Source: Pieris napi
Lineage: Eukaryota; Arthropoda; Insecta; Lepidoptera; Pieridae
Direction of reading: 5' to 3'
DNA length: 64,000 nucleotides
Assembly: GCF_905475465.1 (NCBI RefSeq)
Contig: NC_062245.1
Coordinates: 248,001-312,000, forward strand
Shown: in pieces, positions 28,201 to 36,952 of the stretch
Layout: every line of letters starts with the position of its first letter
Position numbering within the stretch: position 1 is the stretch's first letter
Notes under the pieces: model-generated
Seen by the model: only the letters and a program-made list of their open reading frames with translations
What the model was told of the DNA's origin: nothing
Database searches by the model: none
Program-made: the position numbers and the translations under genes

Positions 28201-29304
28201 GTCGGCGAGTTTAGTTATTTTGGAAGTGCTTTACAAATCCAAGGCACCGCTAGAAAGGGAACAATTTGAATAGTCCTAGAGTTCCGACCGATTGACTTCC
28301 CACGAGCGTAGTATTCAAGTTGTTCTTTCTCTATTCTTTTTAGCCGCAACACAGCGCTACCAACAATCGAGTGTTGTGAATCTCTCTTCATACAAAATTA
28401 TCGATCAAAATTTTACCAATTTGGGTTATGCTAATGGAAATTTGTTTGCAAATTATTTTAATTTACCATCGGACGACGTGGAGTACCCCTCCGATCCTCT
28501 GATGTCACCGCTGTAAAGGGAGAGAGCGCATGCGCGGGCGTCCGGCTCCGTCCGTTTCAGTAGACGCGTAGACGCTTGTAGATTTCGTTTCGACACTCCA
28601 TTCTCATTCGATACGGTTAGATGTAAGAGTACATTAGCATCGCCCGGGCCGGGGCGGATTGGCTGCGCGGGGGCAGAGGGGCAGGGGAGAGAGAGCGCTG
28701 TGCGTGTGGGAGAAGGGGTCGCGCTAACCGAGCTCTCTGTCGCAACAGCGCGAAACGTTCTAATGTAAGCGCGCGCACGGCGGGGCGGGCTCTTAGAGCG
28801 TTTCGCGGGGTCTCATTGGCGCTTGGCCCCCAGCGGTGGCGCCCATTTCGCTGTCGGGCGGCGGGGTGGGCGTGGGCGGCGTGCCGGGCGGCTTCCCGGG
28901 CTCGCTGCTGCCGCTCTCCAAGAGCCCCACGCCGGCCGACGCGGGCGCCAAGGACTCCAAGAACGTGGAGATCGCCGAGGTCATCGTCGGCGCCATCCTG
29001 GGTGAGTAGGGTCGCTCGACCGCTTTACGGTGCGACGACCGCGAACGAAAGACTCACGCCCCGCCTCGCATCCGCGATTTCAGGTCCGGGCGGTCGCAGC
29101 CTGGTGGAGATCCAGCAGATGTCCGGGGCGAACATCCAGATCAGCAAGAAAGGCACCTTCGCCCCGGGCACCAGGAACAGGATCGTCACCATCAGCGGCT
29201 CCCAGACCGCAATTTCGTCGGCGCAGTTCCTCATCGAGCAGAAGATCCAAGAAGAGGAAATGAAGCGCACGCGCCATAACGCCATCTCCACGCTCATGCA
29301 GTGA
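1214..29304 (+). CDS. ps: Pasilla/Nova-family KH-domain splicing regulator, 10 coding exons
   Basis: Nuclear RNA-binding protein of the Nova/pasilla family, which in animals controls alternative splicing. Exons read from the sequence: 1214-1331, 1626-1688, 15831-15977, 22473-22627, 25971-26124, 26198-26358 (or 26367), 26977-27156, 27226-27427, 28834-29001, 29084-29304. Together they give 522 aa (501 without exon 2) with all phases closing. The N-terminus has the family's SRKRPLDGD..NG..KRSH element. KH1 starts near residue 64 (GKGG at 82-85) and KH2 near 162 (GKGG at 176-179). A Gly-rich linker follows at about 267-430, then KH3 near 436-505 with GPGG at 450-453. The protein ends at the TGA at 29302. 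The start at 1214 is preceded by an in-frame-plausible AACATGG context. The introns of 14.1, 6.5 and 3.3 kb are typical of the locus in insects. Very confident on identity; exon 2 and the exact exon 6 donor are less certain. Confidence 0.93.
1626..1688 (+). CDS. ps: pasilla exon 2, 63-nt cassette-type exon
   Basis: A 63-nt segment preceded by a T-rich tract ending TTTTAG and followed by GTGAGT. It enters and leaves in phase 1, so skipping it keeps the frame and joins exon 1 directly to the KH1 exon. It encodes a mostly neutral peptide (QDLVTALPLANGHGN then ITSHF). I do not know this peptide from the family outside insects, so it may be an optional N-terminal insert. The support is splice-site quality and phase only. 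Confidence 0.6.
4923..4961. repeat. Perfect 14-bp hairpin in pasilla intron
   Basis: GATTCTGAATAGTC at 4923-4936 and its exact reverse complement at 4948-4961, separated by an 11-nt loop. It is too short for a typical pre-miRNA. Confidence 0.75.
10133..10473. mobile_element. Non-autonomous hAT element (MITE), 341 bp
   Basis: Termini CAGGGGTCTCCAAACT at 10133-10148 and its perfect reverse complement ending at 10473 form 16-bp TIRs. They are flanked by an exact 8-bp target-site duplication ATCTAGTG (10125-10132 and 10474-10481). An 8-bp duplication with CAGGG-type ends is the hAT signature. Just inside the left end the sequence is rich in GGCCC/CCCGAGG motifs, as in many animal hAT MITEs. The element has no transposase frame, so it would have been mobilised in trans. 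It lies in the long pasilla intron. Confidence 0.88.
12710..12800 (+). repeat. tRNA-derived SINE-like remnant
   Basis: An A-box-like TGGTTTAATGA (12730-12740) and a consensus B box GGTTCGATTC (12765-12774) have tRNA-like spacing (24 nt between), but no foldable tRNA surrounds them. This is the pattern of the head of an insect tRNA-derived SINE. The boundaries are estimates and no target duplication was found. Confidence 0.35.
15831..15977 (+). CDS. ps: pasilla exon 3, first half of KH1
   Basis: The acceptor TTTTCGCCAG and donor GTAAGT flank 147 nt encoding EPTYHFKVLVPSMVAGAIIG and the GKGG loop, followed by the family sequence MSKSHDFYPG. A competing AG at 15798-15799 would lead into a different frame that loses the KH sequence, so the 15830 acceptor is preferred. 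KH1 is completed by exon 4 (22473-22627). Confidence 0.92.
19186..19201. repeat. Perfect 16-bp palindrome
   Basis: CCAAGACGCGTCTTGG is fully self-complementary around a central CGCG, in a locally GC-richer patch of an AT-rich intron. AAAGTCCCG is also directly repeated just upstream (19143 and 19157). Confidence 0.7.
22255..22315 (-). mobile_element. Pogo/Tigger-like transposon end, single terminus
   Basis: Read on the minus strand, the sequence begins TA then CAGTAATCCCCACTATAACG and continues through repeated TATAACGCG motifs, a style typical of pogo/Tigger TIRs, which insert at TA. No clear opposite terminus was found upstream, so this is probably a truncated copy just before pasilla exon 4. 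Confidence 0.4.
22473..22627 (+). CDS. ps: pasilla exon 4, second half of KH1
   Basis: The acceptor is TTTCCAG and the donor follows CAG as GTGTGG, which is weaker than the GTRAGT donors elsewhere in the gene. It encodes TTERACLITGS, a hydrophobic helix (MVVLDFIMDKI) and the linker ending DRDKQ. The exon leaves in phase 0, matching exon 5. Confidence 0.9.
23969..23996. repeat. 10-bp inverted repeat
   Basis: GATCAGGAAG at 23969-23978 is exactly reversed and complemented as CTTCCTGATC at 23987-23996 with an 8-nt loop. Confidence 0.6.
24717..24753. repeat. Perfect 15-bp hairpin
   Basis: ACAACTAGAACTAGA at 24717-24731 pairs perfectly with TCTAGTTCTAGTTGT at 24739-24753 across a 7-nt loop. Each arm is itself a near direct repeat (CTAGAACTAG). 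It is intronic in pasilla. Confidence 0.75.
25971..26124 (+). CDS. ps: pasilla exon 5, KH2 core
   Basis: Begins directly after TATGTTTAG with VKILVPNSTAGMIIGKGG, the KH2 GXXG loop, and continues through YVQISQKAKELSLQERCITV. Donor GTGGGT at 26125 leaves phase 1, which the exon at 26198 completes as Gly (VVGEKDNNKKAC). The intron between them is only 73 nt. Confidence 0.92.
26198..26358 (+). CDS. ps: pasilla exon 6, end of KH2 and linker
   Basis: The acceptor TTTCCAG precedes EKDNNKKACLMIL, the helix that closes KH2, followed by the family-typical SYADVAGPVANYNPTGSPYA. Two GAG|GTGACA donors lie 9 nt apart (exon end at 26358 or 26367); both keep the frame. I list the upstream one; the downstream one would add Val-Thr-Glu. 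Confidence 0.85.
26977..27427 (+). CDS. ps: pasilla exons 7 and 8 with a 69-nt in-frame intron between
   Basis: Exon 7 (26977-27156) encodes a Gly/Val repeat region (GGVGGAVGGVGGVGG) and LSLAPPGTQPSS. Exon 8 (27226-27427) encodes VALRQAGYSEAGISEIGAAL and a Pro/Ala/Leu-rich stretch. The 69-nt segment between them (GTAGGC...CGTCGCAG) is divisible by three and has no stop, so splicing and retention both leave the frame intact. This is the inter-KH2/KH3 linker, expected to be disordered. GC content is very high here. Confidence 0.82.
28344..28516 (+). CDS. ps: pasilla alternative stop-containing exon (KH3-less isoform)
   Basis: A pyrimidine-rich tract ending TTCTTTTTAG is followed by 173 nt that enter in phase 1, exactly the phase left by exon 8 (donor at 27428). 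It encodes 57 codons (AATQRYQQSSVVNLSS, then KIIDQNFTNLGY, ending SDPLMSPL) and stops with TAA at 28514. The composition is protein-like and unlike the Gly-rich neighbours. Use of this exon would give a 450-aa protein lacking KH3. No AATAAA follows before the next exon at 28834, but a good donor (GTAAGA at 28623) does. It could therefore be an internal poison exon rather than a terminal exon. Confidence 0.6.
28834..29304 (+). CDS. ps: pasilla exons 9 and 10, KH3 and C-terminus
   Basis: Exon 9 (28834-29001, acceptor CCCCCAG, donor GTGAGT) encodes a Gly-rich lead-in and the start of KH3 (KNVEIAEVIVGAILG). Exon 10 (29084-29304, acceptor TTTCAG) gives PGGRSLVEIQQMSGANIQIS, the GTFAPGTRNRIVTISGS stretch and the final helix, then TGA. 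The intron falls inside the KH3 GXXG loop. The loop reads GPGG rather than GKGG; insect pasilla proteins also have Pro at this position, as far as I recall. Confidence 0.93.
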   Translation, partial: RWRPFRCRAAGWAWAACRAASRARCCRSPRAPRRPTRAPRTPRTWRSPRSSSAPSWVSRVARPLYGATTANERLTPRLASAISGPGGRSLVEIQQMSGANIQISKKGTFAPGTRNRIVTISGSQTAISSAQFLIEQKIQEEEMKRTRHNAISTLMQ

Positions 29305-32300
29305 ACGCCCCGAAACGCACACGATACGACCCCGCGTCGCGTCGTCGCCGGCGGGCGATCGCTTTAGAATTGCGGTCGTCGACCTATTCACACCTTATGC
29401 ACTTCTTTATGGCGAAAGTTGCGTAACTTATTGTTGTCATTTGTGAAATGTTATATTGGTCATTCGTGATGTTGTATATATAATTATTATATATGAATTT
29501 TTCAAATTGTAATTCGGATTTATTATAAATATTTGTGGGATGTGAATAATCGTACGACACGTAAAGATTTTTATATGATTTTTGTTCAGTGAACGCTCCG
29601 AGTTCAATAAATAGAGAGAGAGCGAAGTGCAATATTTATTAAGCGAGACGCAGCAGTCGTCGAAATCACTCGGAGCCCTATCGAGGCGCGCCGAAGAGGG
29701 GTCGTGTCGTGTGGGGCGTCCGTTCTAGTCAAGCGTCGCAGCCCCGAGCCAGCCGAGTGGCGCAGTTACCTGCCTCTAGTGAACTTTAGACTTTCCGACA
29801 TTCGCGCAGCTTCCGACGCGACCCGAGGCGGAGTCGGCTCCGGCTCGGCTCGCGTCGGCCATTTATTTACACGTAGATGTAATAGAGTTATGTATACTGA
29901 TTTGCGATTTGTGTATTCGTTAGTGTTGGAGTTGCTATATTTTAGTCGAGCCGCAAAGCGGTCGCGTTGACTTTGTGATATCTGTCACCGATATTCCTAT
30001 TCCGAGCACATTTATTTTTGTTTCTCCGCTCCTCGTTCCGTTTTCATTGTGAATGTTACCATTGATAAGTTATATTTCGTTAACGCATTCGACGTATAAC
30101 GACGTATTCGCGGTCGACTCGACTCGATCGAGCGATGATATTTAACCAAAGTTGGTAATTTTAATTTCTCGACATAATTAACTTTATATTATATACAATG
30201 CTAACGTGCAATGCAATAATTGTCGATTATAATTTTATTATTATTTTTTTACGTTTTTAGTTCGGCCGGAAGGCGTTTCGCGTCGGGTTCGAAGAAGTTT
30301 ATTTTTATATTATTATTATTATCGAGCGGGTAAAGCGGTTAGCGCTTCGGCGAGCGTTCGGCGCAGTCGGTCTAAATGTGTAAGTGAGTACAATATACCA
30401 GATTCGAGTCCAGTTATAGTAGTGGAATATATTTAAAGGTTTTAATGCAGATTTCTATATATTCGAGAGGACAATATTAAAATATTATTTACAGTTGACG
30501 AAATGTTATTTTTGGGGTCGGCCGGGAGCTCTCGTAGTTAAACAATAATGAACTGTGATCGCGTCGACGGCTTTGTCGAGGTACTTGTGCGTCGGTTAGT
30601 TTAAGTTGTCGTTACCTCACGAGTGCCATCGCTAGCTAAACGTCGCCCGCGCCGTTGGGATGGTAAATAAGTACAAAATATATGGAAGCGTAACCGTTTA
30701 TATACGAATCGGCGGATGTTATTCTACTGTAGTTTGTAAGGAAAGGAATTGAGAGATATCTCCGATTTAATTGAATAATGTAGCGATCACTTCCGATATT
30801 ATTATAATGATCGATTTGTCGTAAGCAACTGTCCAACGACGTCGAGTACTAATGTTGTTATAAGTGTGTTATGTAGGTACGAGCGCCCCAGCCCAGTTCT
30901 CTGGGGCTCTCTAGCGTTCTCTAGCTCTAGGCTAATGTTAGGCTACGCTCTTCGAACTAATCTCGTCTTTCGATTTTTCTCATCTTTATCTTTAAACTAA
31001 ATGGGGGTAGTCGTGAAAACCTTGTTGTCAATTATGAGGAGCTCGCACGATCGCGAGCCGGTAGAGCTCGGCGACGGCGGGTCGCGACCGCGCGTCCCCG
31101 GGGCGTTGTGTCAACGCGTTTGCCTCAAGTCGATTCTACGAGCTCAATTTACTTCGTTTAGCATTACATACTTGTAAGATGACGTCAATTATTCGAAAAC
31201 GTAACGGCACACGGCCGCGAAATACCCACAATGCAGTGTTGAAGGAATATCTCCTAATTAGTTACGGATTGGACCTTGCCGAGTTGTGTGATCTTCTCTT
31301 CTCTTCTAGTTAGACGTCGGCGCTTCTGACAGGAGTAGCTCTAGTCGTTACATTCGAAGGTTTGTGCCGTTGTCCTTTGTAAATTATCTCAATGAATCAT
31401 TAGTTAGTCGGCCATCGTGAAGTACATTCGACCGTTTGCGTAGTTAGGCGACTGAAACAATATGGAATGTATAAATAATTTTAACACAAATGTTGTTGTT
31501 ATAATAAAATTGTTACAATATTTGAGAGTATATAAAATAATCGATTCTTAGTGCGGTATCTGAATTTTATCGTGTGGAGAGATATAGGGAAATAGACTTC
31601 CAAGGGTTATACTATTTCTGTGATACTGATTGTCTCGCACGCTTGTAGCTCCGCACGCCCACCTCCCGTACCCGGACTCTCCGAAACTCCCTGTTAGTCC
31701 GCACCGCACTGGCACGCCACTGTTACACCTAGGTTATTCGATGTTGTAGGCTTAAGGTAGCTAGTTGTCATTTCCATAATAAATTAACGAGGTCCGTAGA
31801 AGGCGCGTCGAGCCGAGACCCGCGTTTTCATCCCCCTTTTAATTTTAATAGCTAAATGTTGTTAAATTTGTTAATAGAGTGGTTTATCGTAATTAATATT
31901 AAAGTAGTGATAGTCGGGATTAGGAAGGCAGCCGTCGGGTGCGCTAAGCTAGTAAGCTGTAAGGTTCGATACTGTGTATAGGAATTTGGCTGTGTACTCA
32001 ACATTACGACGTCATTACACCAACACACACCGCTTGCCGAGGACGCGATTCGCACGCGCGCCCGCGAAGTTCGCGACTTTTCTGTATATAATTGCATTAC
32101 ATTTTCATTTGCGTCTCCTTGCTCATTGTCATCAATTTATTAAAGACTGAGGAATCAACTCGCGTCATCGTCACGAACGCGTCCCCGACCGTAGGGAGCT
32201 CTGCCGTCCCCGGTGACACTACCGCCACTACGATAATAATTAATTGAATATTGTTAAATGGACTCTGAAATAATTTATTGTATAACATGTTGGACTGTTT

Positions 32301-33130
32301 TACTAATTCTAATGAAATGTACCTGATGTCGTGCGGTAGTCTTCCCTGCGACGGTAGACTAATTGTAATATATAATTTGTCATTAAAATTAAATCGATTC
32401 ATGCGGCTTCGTCCGCAATCCTCCGTCGCGTGCGAATCGCGAGGTACACTCACGAGTGTACGTTAGATGCGAGTCGCTGCCTTTGCGCATCTTCCATGTT
32501 AATAATAATTAATTAATTAATGCTGACGAAGGACCTCTTTCGAAACACGTATTAGTTCCATTATTCAAGTAATGCAAACTTTAGCCGAAAGACTTCGATG
32601 ATGAAATAAATGTGTCAGATTTGGCGAAGGCAGCGGTAAAGCGTATTAAGTATCAAGCGCCGTTCAGTCGTTGTCTCATCAACCTTTACACATGTTGAGA
32701 TTGATATGTTAAACTAATTCTATTGAATTGTACTTGTTGCGTATTATAAGTATGTATAGTGGGGCGGCCGAACCCGCGTCCGCCGCCTCGACGTGTATAT
32801 TATTATATGTTGATATCTATTGTTTGCTGTAAACTTTTAAAGAAGGGAATTTTATATATTTTTTGTTATCTTGGTTTAGAAACGGGTCTGCAAATGTTAC
32901 GAGATAGTTAAGTTTAGAATGCAATGTTTTGAATTTTAAATTCGCTATAATTTAGTCAAAGTTACATAATTTAGTTTTATCGCAATGATTTACTGTTGTT
33001 TTGCAATGTTGATAAAAGGTCAATGAAGGTAACAATGTCTTAGTGTTAAAGCTGGAAACCAATTAAAGGGTACCTTGAACATTGTCTATAATTATTATAT
33101 TAACATTAAATAAATGCAAAAGATAAAGTT
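29305..33130 (+). other. Probable long 3'UTR of pasilla (about 3.8 kb)
   Basis: After the TGA at 29302-29304 no further coding exon is seen. Composition is mixed and higher in CpG than the introns, up to an AATAAA at 33109-33114. Pumilio-type TGTATATA motifs occur at 29473-29480 and 32083-32090. The first possible polyadenylation signal is near 29608 (AATAAA), so shorter forms may exist. The far end lies next to the convergent Wsck-type gene. The 3' boundary is inferred from the signal and neighbour spacing only. Confidence 0.5.
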
Positions 33131-33835
33131 TGTTTTTCTTTTAAGTTATCGAATTAAAGTGTAAACAGATATCGTGCTTTAAGTACGTTTATCTAATTCA
33201 TTAACTAGAATTAAGGACAAATTAGATGAAATCGGACAGCGGGTCATAACAGAAATAGTTTGTGTCTAAGTAATAATTTATTTTATAGGCTGCCGAGATT
33301 CTTATGGACGGAAAAAGTCAACAGTTTTTTAAGTACACAATAAAAATGGAATGTTAATACAAAATCTTATTACAAAAGCCTTAAAATAATAAAGATTACA
33401 TCACTTGTGCAAGTTTCGTGCATAGAATTCAACTTATTCCTATACATATTGTCATAACATACTCTACATTACATCGTGTCAATATACTACTTAGAGGCTG
33501 CTTTAAATTTTATTATAAACTTAAGTCATTTTAAAAGCAATTGCATATTGTTAACAATGACATTTCATAACTACACTGTAATGCATAAAACCACCTGGAT
33601 TTCTTAAGTGTATAGTGATACAATTTCTGAAATACATGGAAAATAAATACCTTCATGTCCATTCTTATAAATAAATATATAAAACATAATACAAATAGTA
33701 TCTTTGGACTGCAATAAATGGCATCCCCAAAGGAAGATCATGTGAGGCAAACAACAATAGCATAACAGTGTCATTTTATGTATTTAATACTAAGCTATCA
33801 GACTTAGCAATAGCATTATTGAGAGAGCATTTATG
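33131..33835 (-). other. Convergent intergenic region / Wsck 3'UTR
   Basis: No gene is present. On the minus strand, AATAAA equivalents (TTTATT on plus) near 33278 and 33508 could end the Wsck-type transcript. The pasilla signal at 33109 is on the opposite strand, so the two transcripts would end within about 200 bp of each other. Confidence 0.45.
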
Positions 33836-36010
33836 CTATGAAATAATTTCAAACTCTGGTATGTGAGGTTCATAATTAAATCCATTATAATATGTCAAAC
33901 TTAAACATCTCGATCCTGGACCATCAGCGAATGGTACCACCTCATGTACAAGTGAGGTGAATGTTGGTCTCTCATCAGGGTCAACCTGCCAACATTGGAG
34001 ACACAATTGGAAGAGTTCATCACCAACATATGAGGGTTGTGAGGGTCTCATACCTCGTAACACTCTAGCAGCTACATCTTTATTAACAGTGTGAGAGTAT
34101 GGTGTTCCTCCTAAAGTAAAAACTTCCCACATCAAACAGCCAAAGGACCACACATCTGCTTTTGGGTTATATCGTGTCTGACGCAACATCTCATGAGATG
34201 TCCATCTTGTATAGTCTGGAGTACTATGCAAGGGACGGTTGCAAGATAACCCAAAACCTGAAACCTTCAGAACTCCACTATCAGTAACTAAAACATTCCT
34301 GCAACACAATTTTTTATGCATTATTTTCTTACTGTGTAGATACTCCATGCCACATGCTACATTTGCACAAATTTCTAGGAGCTTATTTTCAGGCAATAGA
34401 CAAAACTTATTGTTTTGTAGATCTCTTTGTCGACTCTCAAGCAACATATTTTTGAGGGTCATTTTGACATCCTGTAGGACAACCAATAGTGACGTATTTG
34501 TTTCGCAGATTCCTATCATTGAGATAACATAATCATGTTCACTGGATTTAATAAGTAGATCTAGTTCTTGAAGCATTAATTTTTTGTCTGGTTTCTCTAT
34601 TTCTTTATCGGATATAACTTGAATGAGACCTGTTGTCTGAACTCCATGTTGTTGCACTGTTCCTCTTATAAACTTGCCATAGTTGCCCATTCCCACAACA
34701 TTGGATATATCCATTTCAATTAAGTTCCTTGGTATGTTCCACAGTTTCCTTTTAAGATTACTATAATAGTCTACTCTTTCAACTTCATCTTGCAAAAATC
34801 CTGCATTTTCTATTTCCAAACAAGGTTCACTTAGGCTCAGCGGCATAGACTGAGAACCTCTTTCTAACCTGGCAATATTGATTCTTTTCCTTAATACAAT
34901 AAGAAGACCTAATCCTATTAACAAGAGAACAATACCTATTGCAATTCCAGCTCCTAACCCTACAACTAAACCAGATACAACTTCTGGCTCGTTTATATTT
35001 AATATTATTGTTTTTGTTGACTCCGCATATCTTATTTTCTTAATATGATTTTTTTCACTTACAACTCCTAATGATACATCAATATCATTAGTCAATGCTA
35101 AAGGTGCATTATAAAAACCATTATAAGTTCGTTCATCACCAATAACAAAATCATTCTTTATGTCATCTGGGTCCAATTCAGCTGTTATATAGTAGGGCAG
35201 TCCTTTTTCTTGTGCATATGAATAATTACCCAAGTTTTCTGTAATAAACCCTTGTTGAAATAATTCAATGGAAACAACTATTCTGTACATTGAAACAGGA
35301 CCATTAACATTGATTGCCTCTGGTATATGGACTAGCATTTCATTTCCTTTCCTCTGTAATATTTTAATATCTGGAGGACTTGGATCAGGGGTCCCAATCA
35401 CAGTTTCTACTTTGACGGTTATGTTATTGCCTTCTTCCTCATAATACATAGCCCCTACACTGATATTGTATACTGAACCTGGTTGAAGATTTAAAAGTTG
35501 AGTTTGATAAGTATTGTTGGGAACTCGCCACTGTATTGGTTGCAGTATTGTGTCAGCATAAGTTGTTACAACAACTGCCCATATTATATAGCTGGTTATC
35601 CTTGTGTATGCTTGGGGTGCGGTCCATTGTATGCGAACAGTGGATTCAGTAACATTATAAGTCTCTAAAGACATTGGCGGCCCTGGCTTAGTGATTTCTG
35701 TATCGTAAACGCTAACTGCATTCTCACCTCCACATATTTGAGTTTCATTTTTTGGACAGGGTGATGTACAAACACCTAAATCCATTTTAAATTTACCGGG
35801 GGTGTTTCCACAAAAACATGTTGACTCATTTCCAATTAGAGCATACTTGTAAAACACTTGTTCACAAGCCGAAATGCAGACATCAACAGATTGCCCTGTA
35901 TGCGTATTAATCACCTCGTCAGACAATTTGAAGCATCCTATGTAATCACCGCGATCTGAGTAAACCTCTGAAATCACGGTAATTGCAGTTACAAGATGAA
36001 GCAGATCCAT
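33836..36010 (-). CDS. Wsck: Wsck-type receptor: WSC, FN3, transmembrane, kinase-like domain
   Basis: Intronless 724-aa type I membrane protein. It has a signal peptide (about 1-18), a Cys-rich WSC carbohydrate-binding-like domain (about 21-105) and one clear FN3 domain (about 108-208), followed by a second FN3-like region to about 310. A transmembrane helix (about 345-373) precedes a basic stop-transfer (RKR) and a tyrosine-kinase-like domain (about 433-695). The order matches Drosophila Wsck. The Gly loop GMGNYG is present (440-445), but the beta-3 Lys is Gln (Q464). The HRD loop reads HKKLCCRN (565-572) without the catalytic Asp, and DFG reads SGFG (584-587). It is therefore predicted to be a pseudokinase, signalling by binding rather than phosphotransfer. 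Tail-to-tail with pasilla; head-to-head with the small gene at 36425 (414 bp apart). Confidence 0.9.
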   Translation of the reverse strand: MDLLHLVTAITVISEVYSDRGDYIGCFKLSDEVINTHTGQSVDVCISACEQVFYKYALIGNESTCFCGNTPGKFKMDLGVCTSPCPKNETQICGGENAVSVYDTEITKPGPPMSLETYNVTESTVRIQWTAPQAYTRITSYIIWAVVVTTYADTILQPIQWRVPNNTYQTQLLNLQPGSVYNISVGAMYYEEEGNNITVKVETVIGTPDPSPPDIKILQRKGNEMLVHIPEAINVNGPVSMYRIVVSIELFQQGFITENLGNYSYAQEKGLPYYITAELDPDDIKNDFVIGDERTYNGFYNAPLALTNDIDVSLGVVSEKNHIKKIRYAESTKTIILNINEPEVVSGLVVGLGAGIAIGIVLLLIGLGLLIVLRKRINIARLERGSQSMPLSLSEPCLEIENAGFLQDEVERVDYYSNLKRKLWNIPRNLIEMDISNVVGMGNYGKFIRGTVQQHGVQTTGLIQVISDKEIEKPDKKLMLQELDLLIKSSEHDYVISMIGICETNTSLLVVLQDVKMTLKNMLLESRQRDLQNNKFCLLPENKLLEICANVACGMEYLHSKKIMHKKLCCRNVLVTDSGVLKVSGFGLSCNRPLHSTPDYTRWTSHEMLRQTRYNPKADVWSFGCLMWEVFTLGGTPYSHTVNKDVAARVLRGMRPSQPSYVGDELFQLCLQCWQVDPDERPTFTSLVHEVVPFADGPGSRCLSLTYYNGFNYEPHIPEFEIIS

Positions 36011-36424
36011 TGTTTATAGTTTAAATTTATATAAATGAAAAAGAAACATTAAACTGCAAATTTAAGCTAAGCCATAACTGTTACGAGTAACATTATAGAT
36101 TTTATGTGAATAAATTAAGAAAATGAGATGCTTTTCCAAAACAAAATTGTTTTGTCGTTAGTCGTTACTCGTTACATAGATGATAGACCGAGATCGCGAT
36201 CGTGATTCACAGTTTGACGGACTGAGCTGCATAGAGGAAGGAAGTCTATGGAGATTGGAGAGGCGGTTGATGCTATACAATTTTCATATTGGAATTTAGA
36301 GAGAGTCCATCTCATGAAAGAAGTCCCGCGGAGATTTTTTGAACTAAATTTGACAGGTCAGCCATGTTGTCACTTGTCATTCTGCGTTCGTCGATGTTAT
36401 CAAGCATTTTAAAAATTGTTTACA
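36011..36424. promoter_or_regulatory. Divergent promoter region between Wsck and the small HTH-like gene
   Basis: The 414 bp between two diverging start codons have no coding content. The region must contain both 5' ends if both genes are expressed. It includes a GC-richer stretch with CGATCGCGATCG (near 36190). No TATA box is obvious. Confidence 0.5.
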
Positions 36425-36826
36425 ATGCCAAAAGTTGTAAAAAGTTCGGCTCGAGAAATGATATTGAAGGTAAAAGAGTTCTGTGAAGCGGAACAAAAGA
36501 ATCAAGGTGTTTTAATACCACTAAACAATGTTCGGAAGAGAGTCGCCGCCATAACAGGTACTTTTTTAGAGTTGCCACATAATATGTTTTTGCTGTATTG
36601 ATGGGACTTTTATGATATAAATTCATTTTTGCGACAAATTTGAACAAATACCTAACGAATGAAACTGAAATAAAAACATATATTTCATAGTACATAAGCA
36701 TTATAAACTTAATTTGCAGGTGTGTCAGAGAGAACTGTAACAAGAATTACAAAAGAAGGTATAACAGCGGCGAGTACTTCGAAGAAAATTGTCACCCCGG
36801 GGAAGAGTCACCCGCGTCCGAAATAG
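36425..36826 (+). CDS. Small helix-turn-helix-like protein, two exons, possibly interrupted
   Basis: Exon 1 is 36425-36557 (donor GTACTT) and exon 2 is 36720-36826 (acceptor TTTGCAG), giving 79 aa. The sequence KVVKSSAREMILKVKEFCE, then VRKRVAAITGVSERTVTRI, has the look of a helix-turn-helix (GVSERTV turn). It resembles N-terminal domains seen in insect transposase-related proteins; that family assignment is from memory and unverified. The start at 36425 has an ACAATGC context. The TAG at 36824 is followed in the same frame by 41 open codons rich in Ser/Asp/Glu ending at TGA 36950-36952. AATAAA-type signals lie immediately there (36940-36956). Either the TAG truncates an older, longer protein or it is read through. 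Function is unknown. Confidence 0.6.
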
Positions 36827-36952
36827 TATCAATATAAAAGAACAATTTTATCTTCTGGTGATACTGAAACAGAATCAGATTCTGTTCCCATCCACTCTTC
36901 AGACAGTGATGTTCCTATGGCCCCTGATCACAATTATTCAATAAAACTCTGA

